From Desulfuromonas thiophila (GTDB taxonomy: Bacteria; Desulfobacterota; Desulfuromonadia; Desulfuromonadales; Desulfuromonadaceae): a stretch of DNA of 64,000 bases. This document shows, one piece after another, positions 32,623 through 41,954 of this stretch (position 1 is its first letter; each line of letters opens with the position of its first letter). A model generated the notes under the pieces. It ran no database searches. It was given only the letters and a program-made list of their open reading frames with translations, and was not told where the DNA came from. The stretch covers positions 313,358 to 377,357 of the forward strand of contig NZ_FNAQ01000001.1 in assembly GCF_900101955.1 (NCBI RefSeq), written 5' to 3'. The position numbers and the translations under genes are program-made.

Positions 32623-33405
32623 TTATTCGGCCAGGGCGTGCGGGTTGAGATGGCAGTCGACGCAGTTGGGGAACTTCTGGTGCATCACGCCATGGGGCTG
32701 GCCATGGCAGTCATCGCAGCTGGTGACGGCCATGTGCTCGCCGCTGTGGCAGGTGGCACAATTGAGCTCGGCGTGCTTGCGCTTCGACTTGGCCAGCATG
32801 GTGGCGACATCCTCGTGGCAGGGCGCGCACTGGGCCGATGGCAGCTCATCGTTGTAGGTGACCTCTTTCGGGCTGTGCGGCTTGTGACACAGGGTGCAGT
32901 CGGTGTTGGTCTGTTGTGGGGCGTGGCCGTCATGGCAGTCGAGGCAATTGGAGAACTGACCTTCCTTGAGGCCGTGAGCGCTGTGACAGGCGTTGCAATC
33001 CTGCTCGGCATGTAGACTGGGGTGTTCCGTCATCTCTTTGTCCTGCTCGGGGTGACAGCTCAGACAGGCCGGTTTGACCTCGGCCAGGGCGCTGAAGTCC
33101 ATCTCAAGGGGGCTGTGCGGATGGTGGCAGCCGCTACAGCCCTGTAGGGCGTAGTGGCTGCTTTCACTGGCGGCATGACAGAGGCTGCAGGCCGGGATGA
33201 TGTCGCTGCCAAGGGGCGGATGCTCGGCGTGACAGTCCTGACAGCCCATGGCGCCGTGGGCGGCACCCTTGGCTTGTACCCGCTTTACGGCGTCCAAATG
33301 GCACTTGATACAGTCGCCGTCGGTCAGGTTCTCGTCAGCCAGCGCGGCGAGCGGGGCGCTCAGCAGGGCCAATAGCAGCACGATCAGGGGCAGACAGGCA
33401 TTCAT
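32623..33405 (-). CDS. Periplasmic 12-haem c-type cytochrome, first gene of the operon
   Basis: The 260-residue protein starts at ATG 33405 behind a full AGGAGG. It has a signal peptide ending near APLAALA and 12 CXXCH motifs (CIKCH, CQDCH, CSLCH, CSGCH, CLSCH, CNACH, CLDCH, CTLCH, CAPCH, CATCH, CDDCH, CVDCH). It closely resembles each half of the 20-haem protein downstream (GCQDCHAEHPPLGSDIIPACSLCH). Probably a periplasmic electron carrier. A TGTATACA palindrome overlaps the likely -10 of its promoter (33533-33560). Confidence 0.92.
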   Translation of the reverse strand: MNACLPLIVLLLALLSAPLAALADENLTDGDCIKCHLDAVKRVQAKGAAHGAMGCQDCHAEHPPLGSDIIPACSLCHAASESSHYALQGCSGCHHPHSPLEMDFSALAEVKPACLSCHPEQDKEMTEHPSLHAEQDCNACHSAHGLKEGQFSNCLDCHDGHAPQQTNTDCTLCHKPHSPKEVTYNDELPSAQCAPCHEDVATMLAKSKRKHAELNCATCHSGEHMAVTSCDDCHGQPHGVMHQKFPNCVDCHLNPHALAE

Positions 33406-33794
33406 GGGCAAAAACCTCCTTCAACAAATCATGGAATGGGCCATCGCAGGGCAGAGCGACCGATGCCGTTGCGCTGCGATGCCGGAAAAGACGGCGCAGC
33501 CGCGAGAGAAAAGCAGGTTGCGTCAGGCAAATTGTATACAGTTGCGCAGGCCGCCATCAAAGCAGAATCTGCGGGATAGGTCAAGATTTGACTGTGATAG
33601 AACTTTGTTTTGCGTGATTCGGCCATGTGCGGATGGTCAGCGCCGCTGGCGGTGACTGGCCCTGTGGCGAACCGGTGTTTGACGGTCGACTTTTGTTGTG
33701 AAACGCGGTAATTTCCTGGTTTCGGAACCGAGCCCCGGCGGGCTGGTCCGTCTTGTTTTCGTACGCCGCCGGATAGCCCCTGGAGATCGCGACG
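33406..33794. other. Divergent intergenic region, cytochrome operon / metY
   Basis: No gene is seen. The left half has the cytochrome operator and promoter. The right half, upstream of metY, shows no SAM-riboswitch core I can recognise and no clear promoter. Confidence 0.5.
33530..33560 (-). promoter_or_regulatory. Promoter and palindromic operator of the multihaem cytochrome operon
   Basis: The palindrome AATTGTATACAGTT (33530-33543, one mismatched pair) contains TGTATACA. On the minus strand it overlaps a -10 TATACA (33538-33533), 16 bp from a -35 TTGATG (33560-33555), about 130 bp upstream of the first cytochrome. The same palindrome lies before two other cytochrome genes in this window. 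Confidence 0.6.
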
Positions 33795-35075
33795 ATGATT
33801 GATCCGACATGGAAACCGGAAACCCTGGCCGTGCAGGGCGGCTATCGCCCCAAGGCAACCGAGCCGCGCATTGTGCCGATCGTGCAGAGCACCACCTTTA
33901 AGTACGACAGCGCCGATCATGTGGCGCGGCTGTTCGATCTGGATTGCGCGGACCATTTTTATTCGCGGCTGAGCAATCCGACAACGGCGGCCTTCGAACA
34001 AAAGCTGGCCCAGCTTGAAGGCGGGGTTGGTGCGCTGGCCACCTCCTCGGGCCAGGCAGCCATCAGCCTGGCGATTCTCAATATCTGCCGGGCCGGTCAG
34101 CATCTGGTGGCCGCTTCGACGCTCTACGGCGGCACCTATTCCCTGTTCTACACCACCCTGCCGAAGCTGGGCATCTCGGTCAGTTTTGTCGATCCGGCCG
34201 CCAGCGCGGAGGAAATCGCTGCCCAGTTTCGACCGGAAACGCGCCTGCTGTTTGCCGAAACCATCGGCAATCCGGGACTTAATGTGCTGGATTTTGATAA
34301 ATTCGCCGCCGTGGCGCGCCAGCAGCAGGTGCCGCTGGTTATCGACAATACCTTTGCCACGCCCTATCTGTGTCGCCCCTTTGAGTTGGGCGCTGATATC
34401 GTGGTGCACTCGGCGACCAAGTACATCGATGGCCATGCCACCAGCCTGGGCGGTGCGGTGGTGGATGGCGGCCGGTTCGACTGGCGCTGTGGCCGGTATG
34501 CTGAACTGACCGAACCCGATGCCAGCTATCATGGCCTGCGTTACTGTGAAAAGTTTGGTGCCCAGGCCTACATCGTCAAGGCGCGGGTGCAGTTCATGCG
34601 TGATCTGGGCATGTGCGCGGCACCGCTCAACAGCTTCCTGTTCAATCACGGGCTGGAAACCCTGCCTTTGCGGATGGAGCGTCACAGCAGCAACGCTCTG
34701 GCGGTGGCACGTCACCTGCAGCAGCATCCCCAGGTCAGCTGGGTCAACTATCCAGGGCTGGAAAGCCATCCGACCTACGCGCTGGCGCAGAAATACCTGC
34801 CGCGCGGCTGCAGCGGGGTGCTGACCTTTGGCATCAGGGGAGGGGCCGAGGCTGGCCGCCGCTTCATGGAGGCGACCCGTCTGATTGCGCTGGTGGTGCA
34901 TGTCGGTGATCTGCGCAGCAGTGTGCTGCATCCGGCCAGTACCACCCACCGTCAGCTGACGGAGGAGCAGCAGCGGGCCTCCGGCGTGCTGCCCGATCTG
35001 ATTCGTCTGTCCGTCGGCATCGAGCATGTCGACGACCTTCTGGCCGACATCGATCAGGCACTGGCTGCCTGTTGA
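33795..35075 (+). CDS. metY: O-acetylhomoserine sulfhydrylase (Cys/Met metabolism PLP enzyme)
   Basis: The 426-residue PLP enzyme has the family blocks YSRLSNPTTAAFEQKLAQLE, SSGQAAISLA, ETIGNPGLNV and VIDNTFATPYL, with the PLP Lys at about 209 in HSATKYIDGH. The length and the RPFELGADIVVHSATKY block point to O-acetylhomoserine (thiol)-lyase rather than cystathionine synthase. It makes homocysteine from O-acetylhomoserine and sulfide. Start: ATG 33795 with GGAG. It stands alone and no other methionine genes adjoin it. Confidence 0.9.
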   Translation: MIDPTWKPETLAVQGGYRPKATEPRIVPIVQSTTFKYDSADHVARLFDLDCADHFYSRLSNPTTAAFEQKLAQLEGGVGALATSSGQAAISLAILNICRAGQHLVAASTLYGGTYSLFYTTLPKLGISVSFVDPAASAEEIAAQFRPETRLLFAETIGNPGLNVLDFDKFAAVARQQQVPLVIDNTFATPYLCRPFELGADIVVHSATKYIDGHATSLGGAVVDGGRFDWRCGRYAELTEPDASYHGLRYCEKFGAQAYIVKARVQFMRDLGMCAAPLNSFLFNHGLETLPLRMERHSSNALAVARHLQQHPQVSWVNYPGLESHPTYALAQKYLPRGCSGVLTFGIRGGAEAGRRFMEATRLIALVVHVGDLRSSVLHPASTTHRQLTEEQQRASGVLPDLIRLSVGIEHVDDLLADIDQALAAC

Positions 35076-35207
35076 AGCGGCTGGCCGCTGCGCTTTTCGA
35101 CAGACAGCGGCGCCGGAATGCTCTATAGTACGGCCTTTGTGAAACGGGCGGCGCGACAGCCGCGCGCCGCGCCCTGTGGTGTCTTTATGTGATGCGGGAG
35201 ACTGGTT

Positions 35208-36020
35208 GTGTCGCAAGAGCAAGAGCAACAGCAGCCTGACCGGCCGGAGCCGGCCGGCAAGCGCGAATCCGCTGCCCTCAAGGGCATTGCCGCCCTGTTC
35301 GAACGTGACGAACTCAAGGATCTGTTTATCAAGTACCTGATCCTGATCGGCGTGATCGAGGGTTTTATTTTCTTTGTCAGTTTTTTAAGTCAGCTCGGGC
35401 CGGAGAATGTGCCCTTTCCGTGGAAGTCGTTTTTCTTCGCCGCGTTTATCGTGCCGCTGACCATCACCTTTTTGCTTGGGGTGATCGTGATCGGTTTTGA
35501 CCGTTATCTTTATGGTCATCCGCCGGCCGGTGGCGCGGATAGCGGGCGTGGTGGGCTGACACCGACAGAGCAGCAGAGCCGCATTCACAAGTTTCACGCG
35601 GTGATGTATGTCATCCGGCAAGTGCCCTTTTTGCTGGGATTGCTGCTTTTGGTGGTGCTTTCGGCGGTGGTCTACAAGCTTGATGTGATTCTGGCGGTGA
35701 TTGGCCATGTCGGTGAGCAGACGGCTTTCTATGTGTCTGTTGCCTTGGCGGTGCTGCTGGGCGCGGCCCTGATCATGGGGCTGATCTGGATGTTCATGAG
35801 CTATAGCCTGCGCAAGAAGAGCATGGAATACCAGTATCAGTACCGCAAAGAGGTCATCGAGCGGACCGGTCTGATCATCCTGGATGACGAGCGGGTGATG
35901 GATCAGCAGGGCAAGCTGCTGGGTCAGGAGCAGGTGCCGCTGCTGCCGCAGGAAACCCGTCGTGACGCGGCGGAACGCACACGGCGCGATGATGAAGACG
36001 TGATTCTGATTGAGGAATAA
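35208..36020 (+). CDS. Four-helix inner-membrane protein of unknown function
   Basis: The 270-residue protein starts at GTG 35208 (GGGAG upstream). A charged Gln/Glu/Pro-rich N-tail precedes four TM helices (about 48-68, 80-103, 145-165 and 178-200), and a long charged cytoplasmic tail ends in DDEDVILIEE. No domain is recognised. A TATAGT -10 candidate lies near 35123. A terminator-like stem follows at 36044-36079, separating it from pepN. Confidence 0.7.
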   Translation: MSQEQEQQQPDRPEPAGKRESAALKGIAALFERDELKDLFIKYLILIGVIEGFIFFVSFLSQLGPENVPFPWKSFFFAAFIVPLTITFLLGVIVIGFDRYLYGHPPAGGADSGRGGLTPTEQQSRIHKFHAVMYVIRQVPFLLGLLLLVVLSAVVYKLDVILAVIGHVGEQTAFYVSVALAVLLGAALIMGLIWMFMSYSLRKKSMEYQYQYRKEVIERTGLIILDDERVMDQQGKLLGQEQVPLLPQETRRDAAERTRRDDEDVILIEE

Positions 36021-36043
36021 GGCGGCGTCGCCGTCGAGGTCAT

Positions 36044-36079
36044 GCGACCCCGTTCCTGTCTGTACGGGAGCGGGGTCGT
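36044..36079 (+). terminator. Terminator after the membrane protein gene
   Basis: A GCGACCCCG / CGGGGTCGT stem with an 18-base loop and a short T run (GTTTGC) lies 24-59 bp after the stop at 36020. Confidence 0.6.
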
Positions 36080-36116
36080 TTGCATTTGGCGCGGCGGCTG
36101 CCGGCGGAGGCGGGGG

Positions 36117-38813
36117 ATGACGGAAGTGGCGGGGAGCAGCACGGCAGCACGACAGCAGGCGGAACCGGTGGTGGTGCGGCGGCTGGATTACCGGCCACCG
36201 GACTGGCTGGTCGACGAGGTGGAGCTGTGCTTTTGGCTCGACCCGCGGGCGACACGGGTGCAGGGCCGGCTGCGGCTGCGCCGGGCGGATGCCGGCGGTA
36301 CCGCGCCTCTGCGGCTGCATGGCGGCGATCAGCCGCTGGTGCGGTTGTGTTGCGATGGGGCTGAACTGGCGTCACACGCCTGGCAACGCGATAGCGATGG
36401 CCTGACGCTGTTCGGTCTGCCTGCCGCTTGCACCCTGGAGATCGAAACCGAACTTGATCCACAGGCCAACCGGGCCCTTGAAGGGCTCTACCTGTCAGCC
36501 GGTATCTTCTGTACCCAATGTGAGGCCGAGGGCTTCCGCCGTATCCTGTTCTTTCCCGATCGGCCCGATGTGCTGGCGCGTTACACCACTACCCTGATTG
36601 CCGATGAGCGGCTGCCGGTGCTGCTGGCGAATGGCAACCTGGTGGCCAGCGGACCACTGGCCGATGGGCGTCATTTCGCCCGCTGGCACGACCCGTTTCC
36701 CAAACCGTCGTATCTGTTCGCTCTGGTGGCGGGAGAGCTGGTCTGCCGTGAGCGCCCCTACCGGACGCTTTCCGGCCGGTCGGTGCAGTTGCAGATCTAT
36801 GTCGAGCCGCGCAACGCCGCCCTGTGCGATCATGCCCTGGCTTCGCTGGAGCGGGCCATGCGCTGGGACGAACAGCGCTTCGGCCTGGAATACGATCTGG
36901 AACGTTACATGGTCGTGGCGGTGGATGATTTCAACATGGGGGCCATGGAGAACAAGGGCCTCAATGTCTTCAATTCCAAATATGTGCTGGCCTGTCCGGC
37001 AACCGCTACCGATGATGACTATCTGGATATCGAGGGAGTCATCGCCCACGAGTATTTCCACAACTGGACCGGTAATCGCATTACCTGTCGCGACTGGTTT
37101 CAGCTCAGCCTCAAAGAGGGCCTGACGGTTTTTCGCGATCAGGAGTTTTCCGCCGACATGCACTCGGCCGCCATCAAGCGCATTGAGGAGGTGCGCCTGC
37201 TGCAGACCCAGCAGTTCGCCGAGGATGCCGGTCCGACAGCCCATCCGGTGCGGCCGGACTCCTACGTCGAGATCAATAACTTCTATACCATGACGGTGTA
37301 TCACAAGGGCGCCGAGCTGGTCCGGCTGTTGCAGACGTTGCTGGGCTGGGAGGATTTTGTCCGCGGCATGCGCCTCTATGTTGAGCGTCACGACGGTCAG
37401 GCGGTGACCACCGACGACTTTGTTGCCGCTGTGCTCGATGCCAATCCGCAGGCCGGTATTGACCGGGAGCTGTTTTCGCGTTGGTACAGCCAGGCGGGCA
37501 CCCCGCTGTTGCGATTGTCCTGGCAGCAGGATGCGGCGGCGGGACAGTGGCGGCTGCACTGTCGTCAGAGCTGCCCACCGACGCCGGGGCAGGAGCATAA
37601 ACAGCCGGTCCTGATTCCCCTGCGGCTGGCCCTGCTGGATGCGTCGGGCCGGCCCTGCGGTTTGCGGCTGGCGGGCGAGACGGAGGCAGGCGCGCCGGAG
37701 CGGGTATTGCGCCTGACCGCGGCAGAGCAGGAGTTTACCTTTGTTGATCTGCCCGGCGAGGTGACGCCGTCGCTGCTGCGCGGCTTTTCGGCGCCGGTGC
37801 GGCTGGAGGCTCCGCTGACGCGGGAACAGCAGGCTTTTCTGATGGCCCACGACAGCGATGCCTTTAATCGTTGGCAAGCGGCCCAGGCCCTGCTGCTGCA
37901 GGCGCTGCTGGCCGGGCTCAAGGCGCCGGAGGGTGGGGCCGGAGAGTTGGCCGATTCTTTGTTGCTGGAGGCGTTTCATCACAGCCTGACCGACCAGACC
38001 GCCGATCCGGCGTTGCTGGCTTTGGCCCTGACCCTGCCGACGGAGGGGTATATCGCTGATCAGCTGCCGGGCGCGGTCGATCCGGCCCGCGTCCATCAGG
38101 TGCGCGAGAAACTGCGTGGTCAACTGGCCACCCGCCTGAACGATGCGTTGCTGATCTGTTATCGCCAGCAACAGGATGCCGGTCCCTATGTGTTTTCCGG
38201 TCCGGCCCTGGCCCGCCGCCGGTTGAAGAATCTGTGCCTGACCTATCTGGCGCGCAGTCCGGCCGAAGAAGCCCGTGACCTGCTGTGGCAGCAGGCCCGT
38301 CACAGTGACAACATGACCGATACCGCCGCCGCCATGGCCCTGTTGGCTGAAACGCCCGATGTCGCAGTCGATGAGCTGTTGCAGACCTTTTATCAGCGCT
38401 GGCGGCACCAGCCGCTGGTGATCGACAAATGGTTGGCCTGGCAGGCCCGTTCGCAGCGCCCCGATTGTCTGGCGCGGCTGTGCCGGCTGCTGGAAGATCC
38501 GGCTTTTTCATTGACCAACCCGAACCGGGTGCGGGCGCTGATTGGCACCTTCTGCCAGGCCAATCCGTACCATTTTCATGCCGCCGATGGCAGTGGCTAC
38601 CGGTTTCTGGAGCAGCAGCTCTGCGCGATTGATGGCTTCAATCCGCAGGTAGCGGCCCGGCTGGTGTTGCCGCTGCTGCGCTGGCCGCGTTTTGAGCCTG
38701 GTCGGCGCGTTTTGATGCTGGCGGTGCTGCAGCGGCTGGCAGCACGTCAGCCGCTGTCACGCGATCTGTATGAAATGGTGCAGCGGGCCCTGGCGCAGGA
38801 AGCGGTGGACTGA
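36117..38813 (+). CDS. pepN: Aminopeptidase N (M1 zinc metallopeptidase)
   Basis: The 898-residue enzyme has an N-terminal beta-saddle domain, the substrate-binding GAMEN motif (about 275-279), zinc ligands HEYFH (311-315) with Glu 334 exactly 18 residues later (LKEGL), and the long C-terminal helical domain (DUF3458-type Ig fold plus ARM-like helices). It removes N-terminal residues from peptides in the cytoplasm. Start ATG 36117 is chosen for GGAGG and homology. The 25 codons upstream in frame overlap a terminator. The GGDEF gene starts 19 bp after its stop. Confidence 0.94.
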   Translation: MTEVAGSSTAARQQAEPVVVRRLDYRPPDWLVDEVELCFWLDPRATRVQGRLRLRRADAGGTAPLRLHGGDQPLVRLCCDGAELASHAWQRDSDGLTLFGLPAACTLEIETELDPQANRALEGLYLSAGIFCTQCEAEGFRRILFFPDRPDVLARYTTTLIADERLPVLLANGNLVASGPLADGRHFARWHDPFPKPSYLFALVAGELVCRERPYRTLSGRSVQLQIYVEPRNAALCDHALASLERAMRWDEQRFGLEYDLERYMVVAVDDFNMGAMENKGLNVFNSKYVLACPATATDDDYLDIEGVIAHEYFHNWTGNRITCRDWFQLSLKEGLTVFRDQEFSADMHSAAIKRIEEVRLLQTQQFAEDAGPTAHPVRPDSYVEINNFYTMTVYHKGAELVRLLQTLLGWEDFVRGMRLYVERHDGQAVTTDDFVAAVLDANPQAGIDRELFSRWYSQAGTPLLRLSWQQDAAAGQWRLHCRQSCPPTPGQEHKQPVLIPLRLALLDASGRPCGLRLAGETEAGAPERVLRLTAAEQEFTFVDLPGEVTPSLLRGFSAPVRLEAPLTREQQAFLMAHDSDAFNRWQAAQALLLQALLAGLKAPEGGAGELADSLLLEAFHHSLTDQTADPALLALALTLPTEGYIADQLPGAVDPARVHQVREKLRGQLATRLNDALLICYRQQQDAGPYVFSGPALARRRLKNLCLTYLARSPAEEARDLLWQQARHSDNMTDTAAAMALLAETPDVAVDELLQTFYQRWRHQPLVIDKWLAWQARSQRPDCLARLCRLLEDPAFSLTNPNRVRALIGTFCQANPYHFHAADGSGYRFLEQQLCAIDGFNPQVAARLVLPLLRWPRFEPGRRVLMLAVLQRLAARQPLSRDLYEMVQRALAQEAVD

Positions 38814-38832
38814 GGCTGACGGAGGACGGACG

Positions 38833-39903
38833 ATGGCGATGACCTGGCAGGTGCTGCTGCAGCGGCTCGATGAACAGCGCCAGCAGCTGGAGAAATTCGA
38901 TCAGGTGGAAACACGCATTTTGGCTACGCTGGATTTTCATGCCTTTTTCGCCACGCTGCTGGCGCAGATTGAGGGCGTGTTCGGGATTCCGCTGGTCTGG
39001 TGCGTCTTGCGCCAGGACTCGACGCCTCAACAGCTGCTGGCTGAATTGCCACCGCCGGAAGGCAGTGCCTGGGCTCAGCGGCTGGTTTTGGCCGACAGCT
39101 GTCTGCTTGATCAGTTGCTGCCGCCAGCGGCGGCGGTCGTGCTGGCCGACCGGGGGCTGGAACGCTACCGGCCGCTGCTGCCGGCCGGTGTGCCCCTGCC
39201 GGGTTCGCTGGCGCTGGCGCCGATTCGGCTGGACGGAGTTTTGGTCGGTTTGCTGGCTCTGGCCGACAATGATCCGGCCCGCTTTGCACCGGATCTTGAT
39301 CCGCAGCTGCTTGATCGTCTGGCGTTGAAGATTTCCCTGTGCCTGTCGAATGTCACAGCTCATGAACGATTGCGTCAGCAGGCCCGCCGCGATCCGTTGA
39401 CGGGGCTGCTCAATCGCCGTGCTCTCGATATGGCGCTGGAACAGGAGTTCCAGCGTGCCAGCCGCTACCATACCGTGCTGACCCTGGTGTTTGTCGATCT
39501 GAATGATTTCAAACAGGTCAATGACCGTTACGGCCATTCCTGCGGTGATGCGCTGTTGCAGTGGGTGGCGCAGGTGTTGCGCGACTGCAGCCGTCAGACC
39601 GATTATGTGGGGCGTTATGCCGGTGATGAATTCCTTCTGCTGCTGCCACAGACCAGCCGGTCGCAGGCTTATGGCCTGATGCAGCGTGCCGAGGCGCGCT
39701 TGCGCCAGCAGCCGCTCCGTCTGGCTGGAACCGAGCTGGCCGTTTCTTTCAGTTTCGGCCTGGCCGACGGGCCGTCCCCCGCCATTGCCACAGCGGCCGA
39801 TCTGGTGCGTCTGGCTGACGCTGACCAGTACCGCTGCAAGCAGGCCTATCACGGCCGCGCACCCCTTCCCTCTGCCGACCAAGGACCGTCCTTATGCATG
39901 TGA
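38833..39903 (+). CDS. GAF-like (DUF484) plus GGDEF diguanylate cyclase
   Basis: The 356-residue cytoplasmic protein has a short coiled coil and a GAF-like DUF484 domain (about 30-180), then a GGDEF domain. RDPLTGLLNRRALDMAL opens it, the active-site loop reads AGDEF (263-267), and the allosteric I-site RQTD lies five residues before it. AGDEF is a functional variant, so synthesis of cyclic di-GMP with product inhibition is expected. Start: ATG 38833 with GGAGGACGG. Its end overlaps engB by 10 bases. A PilZ receptor is encoded 2 kb downstream. Confidence 0.9.
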   Translation: MAMTWQVLLQRLDEQRQQLEKFDQVETRILATLDFHAFFATLLAQIEGVFGIPLVWCVLRQDSTPQQLLAELPPPEGSAWAQRLVLADSCLLDQLLPPAAAVVLADRGLERYRPLLPAGVPLPGSLALAPIRLDGVLVGLLALADNDPARFAPDLDPQLLDRLALKISLCLSNVTAHERLRQQARRDPLTGLLNRRALDMALEQEFQRASRYHTVLTLVFVDLNDFKQVNDRYGHSCGDALLQWVAQVLRDCSRQTDYVGRYAGDEFLLLLPQTSRSQAYGLMQRAEARLRQQPLRLAGTELAVSFSFGLADGPSPAIATAADLVRLADADQYRCKQAYHGRAPLPSADQGPSLCM

Positions 39904-40559
39904 CAGCAGCCCGTTTTGTCAAGAGCGCCACCCGGCCGGCCCATTACCCGGCGGCGGATTTTCCGGAGATTGCCTTTGCCGGCCGCAGCAATGTCGGCAA
40001 GAGTTCGCTGCTCAATGTGCTGCTGCAGCGGCGCAATCTGGTGCGGACCTCGTCGACGCCGGGGCGCACCCAGTTGATCAATTTTTTTATTCTTAACGAG
40101 GCCCTGTCGCTGGTCGATCTGCCGGGCTACGGTTTTGCCAAGGTGCCGCTGGCGGTGAAAAACCAGTGGGGGCCGATGGTGCAGACCTATCTGCAGTCGC
40201 GTCCCACCCTGGCGGCATTGGTGTTGCTGTTCGATATCCGGCGCGAGCCGCGCCCCGACGACCTGCAGCTGCTTGACTGGCTGGAACAGTACCAGGTGCC
40301 GACCATCGCGGTGATCACCAAGGCCGACAAGGTTGGTCGCAGCCAGTGGATCGCTCGCCGCAAGGCCATTGCCGAGGCGGCCGGTCTGCCCGTCGATGCT
40401 TTTACCCTGTTTTCGGCGCAGACCCGCCAGGGTTGTGATGAGCTGTGGGAACGCATGCAGGTGGCACTGGAGCAATGGCAGCAGAGGGCCGTCAACCTGC
40501 CGATAAACGAGACGATTGCCGCTGGTAACGAGCCCGGCGGTATGCCCGATGGCGCTTGA
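39894..40559 (+). CDS. engB: Ribosome biogenesis GTP-binding protein EngB/YsxC
   Basis: This 221-residue GTPase has G1 GRSNVGKSS (about 30-38), the G2 threonine in STPGRTQLIN, G3 DLPGYG, G4 TKADK and G5 FSAQTRQG. It assists 50S subunit assembly. The start ATG 39894 lies inside the end of the GGDEF gene, and the ribosome site is weak, so translational coupling is likely. The C-terminal 20 residues are an extension beyond the usual fold. Confidence 0.93.
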   Translation: MHVTAARFVKSATRPAHYPAADFPEIAFAGRSNVGKSSLLNVLLQRRNLVRTSSTPGRTQLINFFILNEALSLVDLPGYGFAKVPLAVKNQWGPMVQTYLQSRPTLAALVLLFDIRREPRPDDLQLLDWLEQYQVPTIAVITKADKVGRSQWIARRKAIAEAAGLPVDAFTLFSAQTRQGCDELWERMQVALEQWQQRAVNLPINETIAAGNEPGGMPDGA

Positions 40560-40639
40560 CGCTGCCAGGTGATGAGGTTAGGCTGTGCCGACATGGCAGC
40601 ACTGTGTTGCCGGCTGAACAATCAATGGGGGAACGGTCG

Positions 40640-41863
40640 ATGATCTATGTGGTGGGCGCCGGCATCGCCGGCCAGGAAGGCTTCTGTCAACGGGTGCTGC
40701 AGCTGGTGGCCGAGGCTGATGTGCTGTACGGGCCGCCCAATCTGCTGGCCCTGTTCGCCAGGCTGCCGGCGCGTCAGGTGGCTCTGTCGGCGGATAGCGA
40801 TCTCACCGCGTTGCTGGAAGAGGCCGAGGGCAACCAGGTTGTGTTGACCGCCGGTGATCCGCTGTTTTTTGGTCTCGGGCGAGAGCTGTTGCGCAATCTG
40901 CCGCGTGAAGAGCTTGAATTTGTTCCCAATGTCAGCTCGGTGCAGTTCGCCTTCGCCCGGATCAAACAGCCTTGGGACGATGCCCTGTTTGTGTCGGCGG
41001 AGGGGCGTTCGATGACCCATCTGGTGGATCGCATTGTCGCCAACGACAAGGTAGCGGTTCTCACCGATGCGCGACATACCCCGGCGGCCATTGCGGCTGA
41101 GCTGCTGCGCCGCGGCCGTGATGGTTATACGGTTTATCTGTGTGAGAATCTCGGCACTGCCGAGGAGCGCGTCGAGCAGACCAGTGTTGCCCAGTTGCCG
41201 CAACTGGTAGCGGCTCCGCTCAATGTGTTGATTTTTATCAAGTGTTACGACAGCGAGATAGACGACAGTCTGCCGACCCTGGGCATTCCCGACAGTTCCT
41301 TCATGACCGTAAAGAAGCAGATCACGCCTGAGGAGGTACGGGTGGTGGTGTTGGCCAAGCTGCGGTTGCGACAGGATATGGTGCTGTGGGATATCGGCGC
41401 CGGGAGCGGTTCGGTGAGCATTGAGGCCGATGCTCTGCTGCCCTTCGGTCGGATCTTCGCGGTCGAGCGCAACAGCGATTCATTACGTTTTTTGCGGCAG
41501 AATCTTAACAATTTTCACAGTCGCAATGTGCGTCTGGTGGAGGGTGAGGCACCGGCCTGTCTGGAGGATCTGCCTGACCCCGACCGGGTGTTCATCGGCG
41601 GGTCGGGTGGCAATCTGTGGGAGTTGCTGGAGGTGATCGACGAGCGCCTGAGCGCCTCCGGTCGGGTGGTGCTGACGGCCAGCACCCTTGATACCCTGGT
41701 GGCGGCGACCGATTTTTTCGAGAACAACGGTTATGTCATTGAGGTGGTCACCCTCAATATCGCCCGTACCAGCAGCGAAACCGATTACAAGATGTTCGAA
41801 GCCCTGAATCCGGTATATGTCGTGGTGGCCCTGAAGGAGTCGGCTTCTGCCACCCTGGCCTGA
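40640..41863 (+). CDS. cobL: Precorrin-6Y C5,15-methyltransferase (decarboxylating), CbiE-CbiT fusion
   Basis: The 407-residue protein has two halves. An N-terminal CbiE tetrapyrrole methylase (MIYVVGAGIAG, TAGDPLFFGLGRELL) is followed by a C-terminal CbiT-type SAM methyltransferase with glycine-rich loop DIGAGSGSVSIE and the end motif IGGSGGNLWELL. It methylates C5 and C15 of the corrin ring and decarboxylates C12 acetate in cobalamin synthesis. Start ATG 40640 has GGGGGA upstream, and an ATG at 40625 is possible. No other cob/cbi gene lies nearby, although a B12-binding regulator is at 17 kb. Confidence 0.9.
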   Translation: MIYVVGAGIAGQEGFCQRVLQLVAEADVLYGPPNLLALFARLPARQVALSADSDLTALLEEAEGNQVVLTAGDPLFFGLGRELLRNLPREELEFVPNVSSVQFAFARIKQPWDDALFVSAEGRSMTHLVDRIVANDKVAVLTDARHTPAAIAAELLRRGRDGYTVYLCENLGTAEERVEQTSVAQLPQLVAAPLNVLIFIKCYDSEIDDSLPTLGIPDSSFMTVKKQITPEEVRVVVLAKLRLRQDMVLWDIGAGSGSVSIEADALLPFGRIFAVERNSDSLRFLRQNLNNFHSRNVRLVEGEAPACLEDLPDPDRVFIGGSGGNLWELLEVIDERLSASGRVVLTASTLDTLVAATDFFENNGYVIEVVTLNIARTSSETDYKMFEALNPVYVVVALKESASATLA

Positions 41864-41954
41864 TACCCTCCCGCCGACTCCGCCGCGGCCTCGCCGCCGG
41901 GCGAAACGAGCGATCCTTCCGGCTGTGGCCGGACAACAGCAACGAGGTGCAGTC

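Noticed and set aside
33600-33794. SAM or SAH riboswitch before metY
   Set aside because: No recognisable core. The GC-rich stems present do not match a known pattern by eye.
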